This document shows positions 35,506-47,129 of a stretch of 64,000 bases of DNA, in pieces (positions within the stretch are counted from its first letter, which is position 1; each line of letters begins with the position of its first letter). Location of the stretch: contig NC_014830.1 of NCBI RefSeq assembly GCF_000184685.1, positions 2,418,001-2,482,000 of the forward strand, given 5' to 3'. Below the pieces are notes generated by a model. That model saw nothing but the letters and a program-made list of their open reading frames with translations, was not told the origin of the DNA and ran no database searches. Made by a program: the position numbers and the translations under genes. The DNA comes from Intrasporangium calvum DSM 43043 (GTDB lineage: Bacteria; Actinomycetota; Actinomycetes; Actinomycetales; Dermatophilaceae).

Positions 35506-35540
35506 CGGAAAAGCCCCCGCTCCGGCGGGGGCTTTTCCGT
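35506..35540 (+). terminator. Intrinsic terminator after the DUF6131-type gene
   Basis: CGGAAAAGCCCCCGC and its complement with a 4-base loop; the right arm ends in GGGGGCTTTTCC, giving a U-run for plus-strand transcription. Confidence 0.88.
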
Positions 35541-35602
35541 GCCCGGCCCTTCCTGTCGCGGGCGCGGGCAGGGGCGGCGGTGCCATTTGCCCCGGACCTT
35601 CG

Positions 35603-35608
35603 TAGACT
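35603..35608 (+). promoter_or_regulatory. Possible -10 of the formate dehydrogenase operon
   Basis: TAGACT fits TANNNT, 27 bases before the first ATG; no convincing -35. A GGGAG ribosome site stands before the ATG. Confidence 0.4.
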
Positions 35609-35635
35609 CAGGAGGAACCCAACGACGGGAGCACG

Positions 35636-36105
35636 ATGACGCACGCGACGAGCCCGAGCAGCGGGCTGGACCTCCGACGGAGCGAGACGGTGCGCCGGCT
35701 CGCCGAGCAGCACGCGACGGACCGCGGGGCCCTGATGGTCGTGCTGCACGCGGCCGTGGCCGAGCTCGGCCACCTCGAGCGGACCGACGTCGAGACCATC
35801 GCCGACGTGCTCAACCTGTCGGTCGCCGACGTCCACGGCGTCGTGTCGTTCTACAAGGACTTCCGCACGGATCCGGCGCCGGCGCACACCGTGCACCTCT
35901 GTCGGGGCGAGGCCTGCCAGGCCGTCGGCGCCGAGTCGGTCTTCGCACAGGCCCGCGCGCAGCTCGCCCACCGGGACGACGTCGAGGTCGACGAGGTGTT
36001 CTGCCTCGGCAACTGCGCCCTCGGACCTTCCGCCATGGTCGACGGGCGGCTCCACGGACGGCTGTCCGGCGAGCGCCTCCTCGGCCTCACCGAGGAGTGG
36101 GTCCG

Positions 36106-36109
<4 letters not shown>
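35636..36109 (+). CDS. NAD-dependent formate dehydrogenase, gamma (NuoE-like) subunit
   Basis: A 157-residue thioredoxin-like [2Fe-2S] protein of the NuoE/FdsG type. The N-terminal helical part has VLHAAVAELGHLERTDVETIADVLNLSVADVHGVVSFYKDF; the cluster cysteines are in HLCRGEACQAVGA and DEVFCLGNCALGPSAMV. It accepts electrons from FMN in the beta subunit. It overlaps the next gene by 4 bp (ATGA), and all four subunit genes are coupled in this way. Confidence 0.93.
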
Positions 36110-37631
<1,522 letters not shown>

Positions 37632-37635
<4 letters not shown>

Positions 37636-40475
37636 CCACCTCCCACGTCGCCACCCACTCGAGCTATGCGCCCGAGCGCGACCTCGGCACTCCCGCCGTC
37701 GCCGGCCCTCGGACGGCGCACGTCATCGTCGACGGTGTCGGGGTGGACGTCGCACCCGGCACCTCGGTGCTCCGCGCCGCGAAGGAGGCCGGGGTCGACA
37801 TCCCCAAGCTGTGCGCGACCGACTCGCTCAAGGCGTTCGGATCGTGCCGGCTCTGCGTCGTCGAGATCGACGGCGCCAAGGGGACGCCGGCGTCGTGCAC
37901 GACCCCGTGCGCCGACGGCATGGTCGTGTCGACCCAGACCGAGCAGGTCCGCCAGGTCCGCCAGGGCGTCATGGAGCTCTACCTGTCGGACCACCCCGCC
38001 GACTGCCCCGGGTGTGCACGCGGGAACTGCGAGATGCAGGCCCTCGCCCGCGAGGTCGGCGTGGCCGAGGTTCGCTACGGGCTCGGTGGGGCCAACCACC
38101 TCTCCGACACCGCGGACACCTCGAACCCCTACTTCGCCTACGACCCCAAGGCCTGCATCGTCTGCTCGCGCTGCGTGCGAGCCTGCGCTGAGGTCCAGGG
38201 CACCTTCGCCCTGACCGTCGAGGGCCGCGGCTTCGACTCCCGGATCACCGCCGGCGGGGCCCCCAGCTTCCTCGAGTCCGAGTGCGTCTCCTGCGGAGCC
38301 TGCGTCCAGGCGTGCCCCACCGACGCCCTCACCGAGAAGTCGGTGATCGAGCTCGGCATGCCGACGCGGTCGGTCGACACGACCTGCGCCTACTGCGGAG
38401 TGGGATGCTCCTTCCGGGCCGAGGTCCAGGGCACCGGTGACGAGACCCGCGTCGTGCGGATGATGCCGAGCAAGGACGGCGGAGCCAACGAGGGCCATTC
38501 GTGCGTCAAGGGCCGCTTTGCCTACGGCTACACCAACCACCGCGACCGGCAGCTCGAGCCGATGGTGCGTGACACCATCGACGACGAGTGGCGCTCCGTG
38601 TCCTGGGCCGAGGCCATCGACCGGGTCGCCTTGGGCTTCAAGGAGATCCAGCGCCGTCATGGAGTCGGCGCGATCGGCGGCATCTCATCCTCGCGGTGCA
38701 CGAACGAGGAGGTCTATGTCGTCCAGAAGATGGTGCGCGCAGCCTTCCGCAACAACAACATCGACACCTGCGCCCGGGTCTGCCACTCCCCCACCGGCTA
38801 CGGGCTCAACCAGACGTTCGGCACGTCGGCCGGCACCCAGGACTTCTCGTCCGTCGAGCACTGCGACGTCATGCTCCTCATCGGTGCCAACCCCACCGAC
38901 GCCCACCCCGTCTTCGGGTCGCGGATGAAGCGGCGGCTTCGGGAAGGCGCCCAGATCATCGTCGCGGACCCTCGCCGGATCGACCTCGTCCGCTCCCCGC
39001 ACGTCGAGGCGGCCCACCACCTGCCGCTGCTGCCGGGCAGCAACGTCGCCTTCATCAACGCGATGGCCCACACGATCGTCACCGAGGGACTGCACGACGA
39101 GGGGTTCCTCCGCTCCCGGTGCGAGGGGGTCGACGACTACCTCGAGTTCATCGCCCGGGACGAGAACTCTCCGGAGGAGACCGCCCAGGCGACCGGGATC
39201 GACCCGGCGGAGCTGCGTGCGGCGGCCCGCCTCTACGCCGCCGGCCCGAACTCGGCCATCTACTACGGGCTCGGGGTCACCGAGCACAGCCAGGGCTCGA
39301 CCATGGTGATGGGCCTGGCCAACCTCGCCATGCTCACGGGGAACGTCGGACGCGAAGGGGTGGGCGTCAACCCACTCCGGGGACAGAACAACGTCCAGGG
39401 CTCGTGCGACATGGGCTCCTTCCCCCACGAGCTGCCCGGGTACCGCCACGTCGGCCTCGACGACGTCCGTGCCATCTACGAGTCGCTGTGGGGGCTGCCG
39501 CTCGACCCCGAGCCGGGGCTGCGCATCCCCAACATGTTCGACGCCGCGATCGGCGGCTCGTTCAAGGGGCTCTACGTCCAGGGCGAGGACATTGCCCAGT
39601 CGGACCCCAACCTCAACCACGTCCGCGAGGCGCTGACCTCGATGGAGCTGGTCGTCGTCCAGGACCTCTTCCTCAACGAGACCGCGAAGTACGCCCACGT
39701 CTTCCTCCCCGGCACGTCGTTCCTCGAGAAGGACGGCACCTTCACCAACGCCGAGCGGCGGCTCAACCGCGTGCGGCCCGTCCTGCCGAGCCGCACCGGC
39801 AAGGACGAGTGGGAGATCGTCTGCGACATCGCCACCGCGATGGGCTACCCGATGTCCTACCCCGACGCCGCAGCCATCATGGACGAGATCGCAGCCACCA
39901 CACCGACCTTCGCGGGCCTCTCCTTCCAGCGGCTCGACGCCGAAGGCAGCCTGCAGTGGCCGGTGAACGACCAGTCGCCGCACGGGACGCCCACCATGCA
40001 CGTCGGCCAGTTCGTCAGGGGCAAGGGCAAGCTCATCCCGACCGTCTTCGTCCCGACGACCGAGACGACGAACCGCCGGTTCCCGCTCATCCTCACGACC
40101 GGGCGCATCCTCACGCAGTACAACGTCGGGGCCCAGACCCGCCGGACCGCGAACGAGACCTGGCACCCGGAGGACGTCCTCGAGATCCACCCCGCCGACG
40201 CCGAGGTCCGCGGCATCCGGACCGGCGACCGCGTGGAGCTGAGCAGCCGGGTCGGCACGACGACGCTGCACGCCCTCGTCTCCGAGCGGATGCAACCGGG
40301 CGTCGTCTACACCACCTTCCACCATCCCGTGACCGGGGCGAACGTCGTCACGACGGAGAACTCGGACTGGGCGACCAACTGTCCTGAGTACAAGGTCACC
40401 GCCGTCCAGGTCGGGGTGGCCAACGCCGGCGACGAGGCGCTCGCCCACGCGTCCGAGGCGGTGGCGTCCCGATGA
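37632..40475 (+). CDS. NAD-dependent formate dehydrogenase, alpha (molybdopterin) subunit
   Basis: A 947-residue catalytic subunit. Order: [2Fe-2S] ferredoxin domain (cysteines at 61, 72, 75, 89), His-Cys motif HPADCPGCARGNC (121-133), two [4Fe-4S] sites (CIVCSRCVRAC and CVSCGACVQAC, 175-228), then the Mo-bisPGD domain with CAYCGVGC. The catalytic residue is Cys384 in CARVCHSPTG, so this is a cysteine, not selenocysteine, enzyme. The C-terminal cofactor domain includes TTGRILTQYNVGAQTRR. The accessory fdhD gene is not in the window. The complex is soluble, oxidising formate to CO2. Confidence 0.96.
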
Positions 40476-40729
40476 GCGGGACGGTCCCCCCGGAGATCCG
40501 CCTGGGCAACGACATCGCGCGCGCCATGCACCACCTGCCCCCTGACCAAGCCGCCACCACGCTCGCGACGCACCTCAAGAAGTTCTGGGAGCCGCGGATG
40601 AGACGAGCCCTCGTCGAGCGGGTCCGCACCGATGACCCACGCGTCGACCCCCTGCTGGCGCGGGCGACCATGACCTATCTCGCCGACCAGGTCGACCACG
40701 CCGAGGTGGCCGAGCCGTCGGGCGGCTGA
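40472..40729 (+). CDS. Formate dehydrogenase delta subunit (FdsD type)
   Basis: A short 85-residue protein: EIRLGNDIARAMHHLPPDQAATTLATHLKKFWEPRMRRALVERV fits the FdsD family, a small subunit needed for maturation or stability of soluble formate dehydrogenases. It overlaps the alpha-subunit stop by 4 bp. The stop codon lies within the first of two 22-bp direct repeats. Confidence 0.9.
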   Translation: MSGTVPPEIRLGNDIARAMHHLPPDQAATTLATHLKKFWEPRMRRALVERVRTDDPRVDPLLARATMTYLADQVDHAEVAEPSGG

Positions 40730-40776
40730 CCTTCACGCTGCCGCACCGCGCGGAGCTGACCTTCACGCTGCCGCAC
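40725..40776. repeat. 22-bp direct repeat at the end of the formate dehydrogenase operon
   Basis: GCTGACCTTCACGCTGCCGC plus AC occurs at 40725-40746 and again, exactly, at 40755-40776. The first copy contains the delta-subunit stop codon. Confidence 0.85.
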
Positions 40777-40777
40777 A

Positions 40778-40854
40778 TCGTCGAGTGTGCAGTACGTGCC
40801 GCTCAGACCGGCACACCTCGCGAAATGCCTCGGCACGAACTGCACACTCGACGA
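40778..40854. repeat. Intergenic palindrome, TCGA-N4-GCAGT family
   Basis: 24-bp arms (40778-40801 and 40831-40854) with one mismatch and a 29-base loop, between the convergent formate dehydrogenase operon and lpd. The arm pattern TCGA-N4-GCAGT-x-CGT-x-CCG is shared with the palindromes at 49588 and 62482. Confidence 0.85.
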
Positions 40855-40877
40855 GGCGGCAGCGGCGCCGAGACCAG

Positions 40878-40918
40878 CTCGGCCCCGCGCCCGAGGGCAC
40901 CTCGGGTACGGGGCCGAG
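40878..40918 (-). terminator. Hairpin downstream of lpd
   Basis: CTCGGCCCCG...CGGGGCCGAG with an inner CCCGAG/CTCGGG stem, 36 bases after the lpd stop. A dispersed-motif copy overlaps its right arm. Confidence 0.65.
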
Positions 40919-40931
40919 CCCAGCGGCATAC
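40913..40931 (+). repeat. Dispersed 19-bp motif, copy 16
   Basis: 17 of 19 bases match, with CGAGCCCAGCGGCATAC exact, 22 bases after the lpd stop in the intergenic region. Confidence 0.85.
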
Positions 40932-40953
40932 GGCTGGAGCTTGGGGTCTGTCC

Positions 40954-42351
40954 TCAGAGGTTGATCATGTGGCCGACGATCCCCTCGACGGCCTCCTTCA
41001 TCGCCTCGCTGAGCGTCGGGTGGGCGAAGACGTTGCGAGCCACCTCGTCGGCGGTGAGGTCCCACTGCTGGGCCAACGTCAACGCCGGCAGCAGCTCCGT
41101 CACCTCGGGGCCGATCATGTGGGCCCCGAGGATCTCGTTGTGCTCCGCATCCGCGACGATCTTGACGAAGCCGACTCCCTCCGCCATGCCACGCGCCTTG
41201 CCGTTCGCCGAGAACGGGAAGCTCGAGGTCTTGACGTCGTAGCCCTTCTCCTTGGCCTGCGCCTCGGAGTAGCCGAACGAGGCGATCTGCGGCTGGCAGA
41301 AGGTGGCCCGGGGGATCATGTCGTAGTTGAGCTCCATCGTCTCGGCGTCGCCGATCGTCTCGGCTGCGACGACGCCCATCGCCTCGGCGGTGTGCGCCAG
41401 CATGAGCTTGCCCGTCACGTCGCCGATCGCGTAGACGTTCGGCACGCTCGTGCGGCACCGACCGTCGACCTCGATGGCGCCCCGTTCGGTCATCGCCACG
41501 CCCAGGCTCTCGAGGCCGTAGCCCTGGGTGCGCGGCGCGAACCCGAAGGCGGCGAGGAACTTGTCCGCCTCGAGGACCTGCTCATCGCCACCGGTTGCCG
41601 GCGTCACGGTGACCCGCACGCCGGAGCCCGTGTCCTCGACGTTCTGGACCGCCGTCGAGAGGAGCACCTTGACGCCGAGCTTCTTGTACTGCTTGAACAG
41701 CTCCTTCGACACGTCCGCGTCCTCCGTCGGGACCATCCGGTCGAGGAACTCGACGATGGTCACGTCGACGCCGAAGTTCTTCATGACGTAGGCGAACTCG
41801 ACGCCGATGGCACCGGAGCCGCCGATGATGATCGAGCCGGGCAGGTTCGCGTCGAGGATCTGCTCCTCATAGGTGACGACGTTGGTGCTCACCTGCATCC
41901 CCGGAAGCATGCGCACCACGGCGCCGGTGCCGATGATCAGGTTGTCGAAGGTGATCGAACGTGTGGAGCCGTCGTTCAGAGCGACGTCCAGCGAGGTCGC
42001 GCTGGTGATCGTGCCCCAGCCGTCGACCTCCTCGATCTTGTTCTTCTTCATCAGGTAGTGCACGCCCTTGGCGCTGGCCTCGGCGACCCCGCGGCTGCGC
42101 GCGTGCGTCGGGCCGTAGGACATCGTCGCCTCACCCTCGATGCCGAAGGTCTTCTTCTCGTGCGTGATGATGTGCGCGATCTCCGCATTGCGCAGGAGGG
42201 CCTTGCTGGGGATGCAGCCGACGTTGAGACAAACTCCGCCCCAGTACTGCTTCTCAACGACGGCGACCTTCTTGCCGAGCTGGGCCGCGCGGATCGCCGC
42301 GACGTAGCCTCCGGGTCCGGCACCGAGCACAACGACATCGAAATCAGCCAT
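40954..42351 (-). CDS. lpdA: Dihydrolipoyl dehydrogenase
   Basis: FAD enzyme that reoxidises lipoamide of 2-oxoacid dehydrogenase complexes (465 residues). Seen: FAD motif [14 protein letters not shown], redox disulfide [14 protein letters not shown] (Cys41, Cys46), NAD motif [15 protein letters not shown], second FAD contact [10 protein letters not shown], and the C-terminal His-Glu pair in [12 protein letters not shown]. The ATG at 42351 has TAGGCT seven bases upstream, suggesting a leaderless mRNA. It is transcribed alone. Confidence 0.96.
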   Translation of the reverse strand: MADFDVVVLGAGPGGYVAAIRAAQLGKKVAVVEKQYWGGVCLNVGCIPSKALLRNAEIAHIITHEKKTFGIEGEATMSYGPTHARSRGVAEASAKGVHYLMKKNKIEEVDGWGTITSATSLDVALNDGSTRSITFDNLIIGTGAVVRMLPGMQVSTNVVTYEEQILDANLPGSIIIGGSGAIGVEFAYVMKNFGVDVTIVEFLDRMVPTEDADVSKELFKQYKKLGVKVLLSTAVQNVEDTGSGVRVTVTPATGGDEQVLEADKFLAAFGFAPRTQGYGLESLGVAMTERGAIEVDGRCRTSVPNVYAIGDVTGKLMLAHTAEAMGVVAAETIGDAETMELNYDMIPRATFCQPQIASFGYSEAQAKEKGYDVKTSSFPFSANGKARGMAEGVGFVKIVADAEHNEILGAHMIGPEVTELLPALTLAQQWDLTADEVARNVFAHPTLSEAMKEAVEGIVGHMINL

Positions 42352-42430
42352 GGCCGACAGCCTATCGGGGCGCATGCCGAGCCAGTCGCGCTGTCCGCGA
42401 ATGGACACTGGCCAAGGGCGCGCAGCGATC

Positions 42431-43564
42431 TCAGGCCCGCGGGCGTTCGCGCGGCAGGGCGGCGATCGCCTCGTCCACGTCGACGCCGGTGACCTGGAGC
42501 AGGTCGACGACGACCGAGCGCAGCTGGGCGAGGACCGTCTCGACCACGAGGTTGTCGGTGCGGGGCAGGCGAGACGTCCCGACCGCCACCTTGAGCACGG
42601 CCTTGCGGCCGGTCTCCGGGCTGGCGTTCTCGGCCAACGTCCGCGCGATGAGGTCCGCGGCGTCGGCGAGCTCGTCGATGCTCTCGCGGTAGCCGGCTGG
42701 GAGCCGCTCGCCCCGCCCGACGACGACGGTGACCTTGCGGACCAGGACGCGGGTACTGCGCATGGCCAGGTCCAACGGGTCGATGAGGTCGGCCATCTTT
42801 CGGACGCCACCAGCCTGCCGGCGCGAGAACGGCGAGCTGTGCAGCACCGAGAGCCCCTCGTCGGCCGCCGTGCGCAACTCCCTGAGGAGCGACTCGGTCT
42901 CACGCGCGGACGCGAGGACTGCAGCTGCCGCCCCGACGTCGCCGTCCTCGGCGCTGGCCGCTGCCCCCCGGAGCAGCTCGCTGATCTTGCGAGCGGCCTG
43001 CGATGCCGCCACCCGCGGTCGGCGCAAGGGTGCCTGCGGGGCGATGCTGGCGGCGACGAGCGCGACGGCTCCCCCGACCAGCGCATCGGTCCACCGCACG
43101 AAGGCCTGGCCGGGCGTCGGTGCGAGGGCCGCGACGACGATGCCCTGGACCCCGGCCTGCGTCACGAGGATGGGGCCACCCCCGACCAGAGTCGCCAGGC
43201 TCATCGCGACGAGCACGACGACCGCGATCTGCCAGCCGCCGCTCCCCGCAACACTCACGAAGAGGTCGGCCGTGAAGACGCCGACCGCCACCCCGACCGC
43301 CACCTCGACGACGCGACGCAGGCGCTGGCCGTAGGAGATGCCCAGGCAGACGACGGCGACGATGGGGGCGAAGAACGGTGTCTGGTGGGCCAGGAGGTCA
43401 CTCGCGACGAACCACGCGACGCCGGCAGCGAGCGCGCACTGGACCACGAGGAAGGCACGGGAGCGCAACCTGGCGAGTCGGGTCGACACCCCGGCCCGGC
43501 TGCTCTCCCACGCCCGGTCCAAGGCGTCGAGAACCCGGGCGTCCGATCTCAGGTAGTCGTCCAC
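42431..43564 (-). CDS. FUSC-family membrane protein (aromatic-acid-exporter type)
   Basis: A ~377-residue protein with about six N-terminal membrane helices (residues ~20-180: [102 protein letters not shown]) and a long soluble C-terminal region, typical of FUSC/ArAE-like proteins. The GTG at 43564, preceded by GAGGA seven bases upstream, is preferred. The open frame to 43744 would translate the 11-bp minisatellite into an 11-residue repeat rich in Pro, Thr and His. It takes the place next to mrdA where rodA is often found. Confidence 0.82.
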   Translation of the reverse strand: MDDYLRSDARVLDALDRAWESSRAGVSTRLARLRSRAFLVVQCALAAGVAWFVASDLLAHQTPFFAPIVAVVCLGISYGQRLRRVVEVAVGVAVGVFTADLFVSVAGSGGWQIAVVVLVAMSLATLVGGGPILVTQAGVQGIVVAALAPTPGQAFVRWTDALVGGAVALVAASIAPQAPLRRPRVAASQAARKISELLRGAAASAEDGDVGAAAAVLASARETESLLRELRTAADEGLSVLHSSPFSRRQAGGVRKMADLIDPLDLAMRSTRVLVRKVTVVVGRGERLPAGYRESIDELADAADLIARTLAENASPETGRKAVLKVAVGTSRLPRTDNLVVETVLAQLRSVVVDLLQVTGVDVDEAIAALPRERPRA

Positions 43565-43574
43565 GAGACCATCC

Positions 43575-43672
43575 TCGGTGTTGGGTCGGTGTTGGGTCGG
43601 TGTTGGGTCGGTGTTGGGTCGGTGTTGGGTCGGTGTTGGGTCGGTGTTGGGTCGGTGTTGGGTCGGTGTTCG
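43575..43672. repeat. 11-bp minisatellite
   Basis: Eight exact tandem copies of TCGGTGTTGGG (43575-43662), then a degenerate unit. It lies between mrdA and the FUSC gene, in the leader of the latter. Confidence 0.92.
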
Positions 43673-43721
43673 TCGGTTTGGGCCGCTGGTGGGTCGGAGT
43701 TGATTCGGCGTCGCGGGTCGG

Positions 43722-45782
43722 TCAGCGTTCTCGACGCAGCGCATCGAAGATCTCGCGCACGGCCGGGGCCGCGACGCGGGAGCCGGAGTCGCCCTGGCTG
43801 ATGACCACGACGACCGCGTAGCGGGGGCGTGTGGTCGGGCCGTAGCCCGCGAACCAGGCAGTCGCCTCCTTCCCGAAGACCTCCCCCGTGCCGGTCTTGC
43901 CGGCGACCGGGTAGTCCTGCTGCGGGAAGCCGGCGAATGCCGACCCCGCGGATCCTCCCGGTCTGGTCACCTCCGCGAGCGCGCGACGGACATAGGCGAG
44001 GACGGAACGCGACACCGGGACCCGGCTGGAGCTCCGTGCCGGGATCTGCGTGACCGTCCCTGCACTCGAACGGAAGCCGGCGGCAACCTGGGGCTGCCAG
44101 ATGGTCCCGCCGTTGGCGACCGCCCCGAAGACGACGGCCATCTGAAGCGGCGTGACCGCCACGTCGCCCTGGCCGATCGAGAGGTTGACGGCGTCGCCGG
44201 CGCGGTACTGGTAGCCGCTGGCGCAGTTCTCCTTGGCGAGCAGGGTCAGGTAGGCCGCCCGGTCACGGTCGGTGCGCCGCAGCTCGGGGTAGCCGGTCCG
44301 CGCACGCCGACAGGTCTGCTCCTTGGTGGCCTCCCAGTAGTCCCGCTTCCACTGCCGGTCCGGGATGGTCCCGGCCACCTCCCCCGGTAGGTCCACGCCG
44401 GTGGGCCGCCCCAGGCCGAAGGATCGGGCCATCGCCACGAACGGGTCGGCGCGCCCGGGCGGCGCCGAGATGCCGCCCTGGTCGAGCCACGCCTCGTGGG
44501 CCAGCCGATAGAAGACCGTGTCGCAGGACACCACGAGGGCCCGGTGCAGGTCGATCGGGCCGTAGCCCCGCGACTCGTAGTTGTTGAAGACGTGGTCACC
44601 GATCCGGTAGCTCGGACTGCACTCGTACCGGCCCTTCAGGGACGCTCCAGCCGCGACCGCCGCGGGCACCGAGATGACCTTGAACGTCGATGCCGGCGGA
44701 TACGTCTCGGCGACCACCCGGGACCGGAGGGCGGCGCCGGCCTGCTCACTCGTGAGGCGCCTGAGGTCGGCGGCCGTGATCCCCCCGACGAAGATCCCCG
44801 GATCGTAGGTCGGGTGGCTGGCGGCGGCGACGACCGCACCGTTGGTGACGTCCAGGACCACCGCGGCACCAGAGTCAGCAGGGTGTCCATCCGCGCGGGC
44901 GCGGGTCACGGCCCGCGCGAGGGCGCGCTCGGCAGCAGCCTGGATGCGAGTGTCGATGTGGGTGAGCAGGTCGAGCCCCGGGGTCGGCGGGACCGATGAG
45001 ACCGTGCCGATGACGGCACCGCGCGGGTCGATCGAGACGGTCGTCCGGCCGTTCGTGCCGCGCAGCACCTCGTCGTACTCCGCCTCGAGCCCGGCTCGCC
45101 CGACGAGGTCCTCGGCGTCCATCGCACCGGCGGCGGTCGCGACCTCCGCCGCCGTGGGCCGGGCCACGTAGCCGACGAGGTGTGCGGCCGACACGGTGTC
45201 CGCGAGGGGGTGGTCACGCGAGGGATCCACCGTCACCCCCACCCCCGGGAACGCCTCCGGGCGCTCGAGGAGACTGAGCGCCTCACGGGGCTCGACATCC
45301 GTGGCGAGGGGGATGGGCACATAGGGCGACCCGTTGAAGCACACCGGCGCAGGAGGGGCCCCGGCCGTCCCGCACAGCATCGTCTTTCCCCACAGGTCGT
45401 CGAACGGACGCCCCAGGGCGGTGGCGACGGCCGCGACCAACGAACGTCCGCCGCCCGGCGCGTCGAGCAGCACCGACCTCGGGACCGTGACCGTGGTCGT
45501 GTAGCGGTTGGCGACCAGGGCACGACCGTCACGGTCGAGAATCGCTCCCCGGGTGGCGTGCTCCGTCACCTGGCGGGTCGTCAAGCCGGCCGAGACACCC
45601 TGTGCCGGAGGGCCCTCGACGAGCTGGACCTGGCCGAGCCGTCCCACGAGCAGGGCGAAGAGCACGGCGAGGAACCCGACCGACACCCCTCCTCGACCGT
45701 GTGGTCGCCCCCGTGGTGTCCGTGGCGCCAGCTGAGGGCGTCGCAGCCGTCGCAGCCGTGGCAGCCGTCGCACCCATCGCAT
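43722..45782 (-). CDS. mrdA: Penicillin-binding protein 2 (peptidoglycan transpeptidase)
   Basis: Class B transpeptidase of the elongation machinery (686 residues). A basic N-terminus is followed by one membrane anchor (VSVGFLAVLFALLVGRLGQV, ~33-52), the dimerisation domain, and the transpeptidase domain with S365-T-F-K368 in YPPASTFKVIS, SCDTVFY and KTGTGE (~634). Last gene of mreB-mreC-mreD-mrdA, starting one base after the mreD stop. The partner glycosyltransferase RodA is not encoded next to it. Confidence 0.94.
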   Translation of the reverse strand: MRWVRRLPRLRRLRRPQLAPRTPRGRPHGRGGVSVGFLAVLFALLVGRLGQVQLVEGPPAQGVSAGLTTRQVTEHATRGAILDRDGRALVANRYTTTVTVPRSVLLDAPGGGRSLVAAVATALGRPFDDLWGKTMLCGTAGAPPAPVCFNGSPYVPIPLATDVEPREALSLLERPEAFPGVGVTVDPSRDHPLADTVSAAHLVGYVARPTAAEVATAAGAMDAEDLVGRAGLEAEYDEVLRGTNGRTTVSIDPRGAVIGTVSSVPPTPGLDLLTHIDTRIQAAAERALARAVTRARADGHPADSGAAVVLDVTNGAVVAAASHPTYDPGIFVGGITAADLRRLTSEQAGAALRSRVVAETYPPASTFKVISVPAAVAAGASLKGRYECSPSYRIGDHVFNNYESRGYGPIDLHRALVVSCDTVFYRLAHEAWLDQGGISAPPGRADPFVAMARSFGLGRPTGVDLPGEVAGTIPDRQWKRDYWEATKEQTCRRARTGYPELRRTDRDRAAYLTLLAKENCASGYQYRAGDAVNLSIGQGDVAVTPLQMAVVFGAVANGGTIWQPQVAAGFRSSAGTVTQIPARSSSRVPVSRSVLAYVRRALAEVTRPGGSAGSAFAGFPQQDYPVAGKTGTGEVFGKEATAWFAGYGPTTRPRYAVVVVISQGDSGSRVAAPAVREIFDALRRER

Positions 45783-45783
45783 G

Positions 45784-46284
45784 TCAGCCGAGCCTCCTGC
45801 GCACGAGGGCGCGGTCGACGGCGACGAGGACCGGCAGGACGATCAGTCCGGCACCGATCGTCGCGGTCAGGGTGGCCAGGGCCGCCGTGAGGTCGAGGCC
45901 CCCCTCCGCCAGGACCGCCGACGCTGCGCGACCCGTCAGGACGAGGACCCCCGCGACGACGAGCGCCACCAACGGCCGGAGCCACGAGCCGGCAGAGGTA
46001 CGCCGGAACGACCCCGCCACCGCCCCGGCGAGCATCAGGGTCAGCGCGAGCAGCCCCATCGGCGCTCCGACCGGAGGGACGAGCTCGAGGACCCAGCCTG
46101 CGGCGAGTCCGACCAGCGCCCCGTGGACCGGCCCCCGCAGCACCGCACTCGAGACGACGCCGATGAGGACGAGGTCGGGCACGAACGGCACGGGCACCCC
46201 GAGGCGGGGCAGCACCGTGGTCATGAGCAGGGCCGCGGTGACGACGTAGACGACGCGCAGCAGTCCGAGCAGCGAGGGCCTCAT
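45784..46284 (-). CDS. mreD: Rod shape-determining protein MreD
   Basis: A 166-residue membrane protein with about five helices, starting MRPSLLGLLRVVYVVTAALLMTTVLPRLG; VPDLVLIGVVSSAVLRGPVHGALVGLAAGWVLEL is the MreD-like loop. Sequence conservation in this family is low, but the position between mreC and mrdA decides it. The ATG overlaps the mreC stop by 4 bp. Confidence 0.9.
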   Translation of the reverse strand: MRPSLLGLLRVVYVVTAALLMTTVLPRLGVPVPFVPDLVLIGVVSSAVLRGPVHGALVGLAAGWVLELVPPVGAPMGLLALTLMLAGAVAGSFRRTSAGSWLRPLVALVVAGVLVLTGRAASAVLAEGGLDLTAALATLTATIGAGLIVLPVLVAVDRALVRRRLG

Positions 46285-47120
46285 CCGACCCGTGGCTCCT
46301 CTCCGGTCCGGTCACCCACGACGGGCCGAGGTTGGGCCCGAGCCTCCGGGATGAGCACCGCCACGACATCGATGCTCTCGCGGTCCACCGCGGGCACCAC
46401 CCGTCCTGTCACGGTGTCGCGACCCCGGTCGGGATCGACGGAGACGACCCGCCCGAGGGTGATCCCCGGTGCGTAGGGGCGGCCCCCGACGCTCCCGAGC
46501 GTCGTGACCCGATCACCCACGTGGGGGTTGCCCGGCTGCGCGAGCGTGAGCGCCAGCTGAGTGCTGTCGTCCCCGCCGCCCACCGGGACCGGCGCCACCG
46601 TCCCGAGCAGGCCGCGCTCGCCGACGCGAACCGCCACGACCGACTGCGCGGCCCCGAGGAGCTGCACGTCGCACGTCCACGGGGCGACCGCGACGACCCG
46701 ACCGACGAGGCCGGCGGCGCTGACGACGGTCGAGTCGACGACGACCCCGTCGTGGGAGCCGACATCGAGAGTCAGCGAACGACCACCCACTGCGCTGACC
46801 TCGCTCGCGACGACCTGCCCGATCACGGCGGTCCGCCCCTTCACCACGCCCGCGCCGACGAGCTCCTCGAGCTGGCTCTGGACGTGCAGCTGTCTGGAGA
46901 GCCGATCGGCCTCGGCTCGCAGCTCGGCATTCTCCGCGGACAGCTGCGCAACCTGGGCGGGCCGCACCCCGGCCAGGAACCGCTGAGCCGGGCCCACCAC
47001 GGTCCCGGCCGCGGACCGGATGGCCTCGGCGGCCGGGTGGCCCGACAGGTCGCCGACGAGCACGACGAGGGTCGCGACGAGCAGGAGACCAAGGAGCCGG
47101 GGCTTGGACTGGTTCGACAT
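46281..47120 (-). CDS. mreC: Rod shape-determining protein MreC
   Basis: A 279-residue protein with one N-terminal anchor (PRLLGLLLVATLVVLVGDL), a coiled coil (VAQLSAENAELRAEADRLSRQLHVQSQLEEL, ~57-87) and the MreC beta domains (GQVVASEVSAVGGRSLTLDVGSHDGVVVDSTVVSAAGLVGRVVAVAPWTCDVQLL). It links MreB inside to PBP2 outside. It starts 9 bases after mreB. Confidence 0.95.
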   Translation of the reverse strand: MSNQSKPRLLGLLLVATLVVLVGDLSGHPAAEAIRSAAGTVVGPAQRFLAGVRPAQVAQLSAENAELRAEADRLSRQLHVQSQLEELVGAGVVKGRTAVIGQVVASEVSAVGGRSLTLDVGSHDGVVVDSTVVSAAGLVGRVVAVAPWTCDVQLLGAAQSVVAVRVGERGLLGTVAPVPVGGGDDSTQLALTLAQPGNPHVGDRVTTLGSVGGRPYAPGITLGRVVSVDPDRGRDTVTGRVVPAVDRESIDVVAVLIPEARAQPRPVVGDRTGEEPRVG

Positions 47121-47129
47121 CGCAGCCGA

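Noticed and set aside
43575-43672. CRISPR-like array
   Set aside because: The units are contiguous 11-bp repeats without spacers, and no cas genes are near; it is a minisatellite.
43565-43744. N-terminal extension of the FUSC protein translated from the minisatellite
   Set aside because: A GTG at 43564 has a good GAGGA ribosome site and begins the part that looks like protein; the extension is a low-complexity repeat reading.
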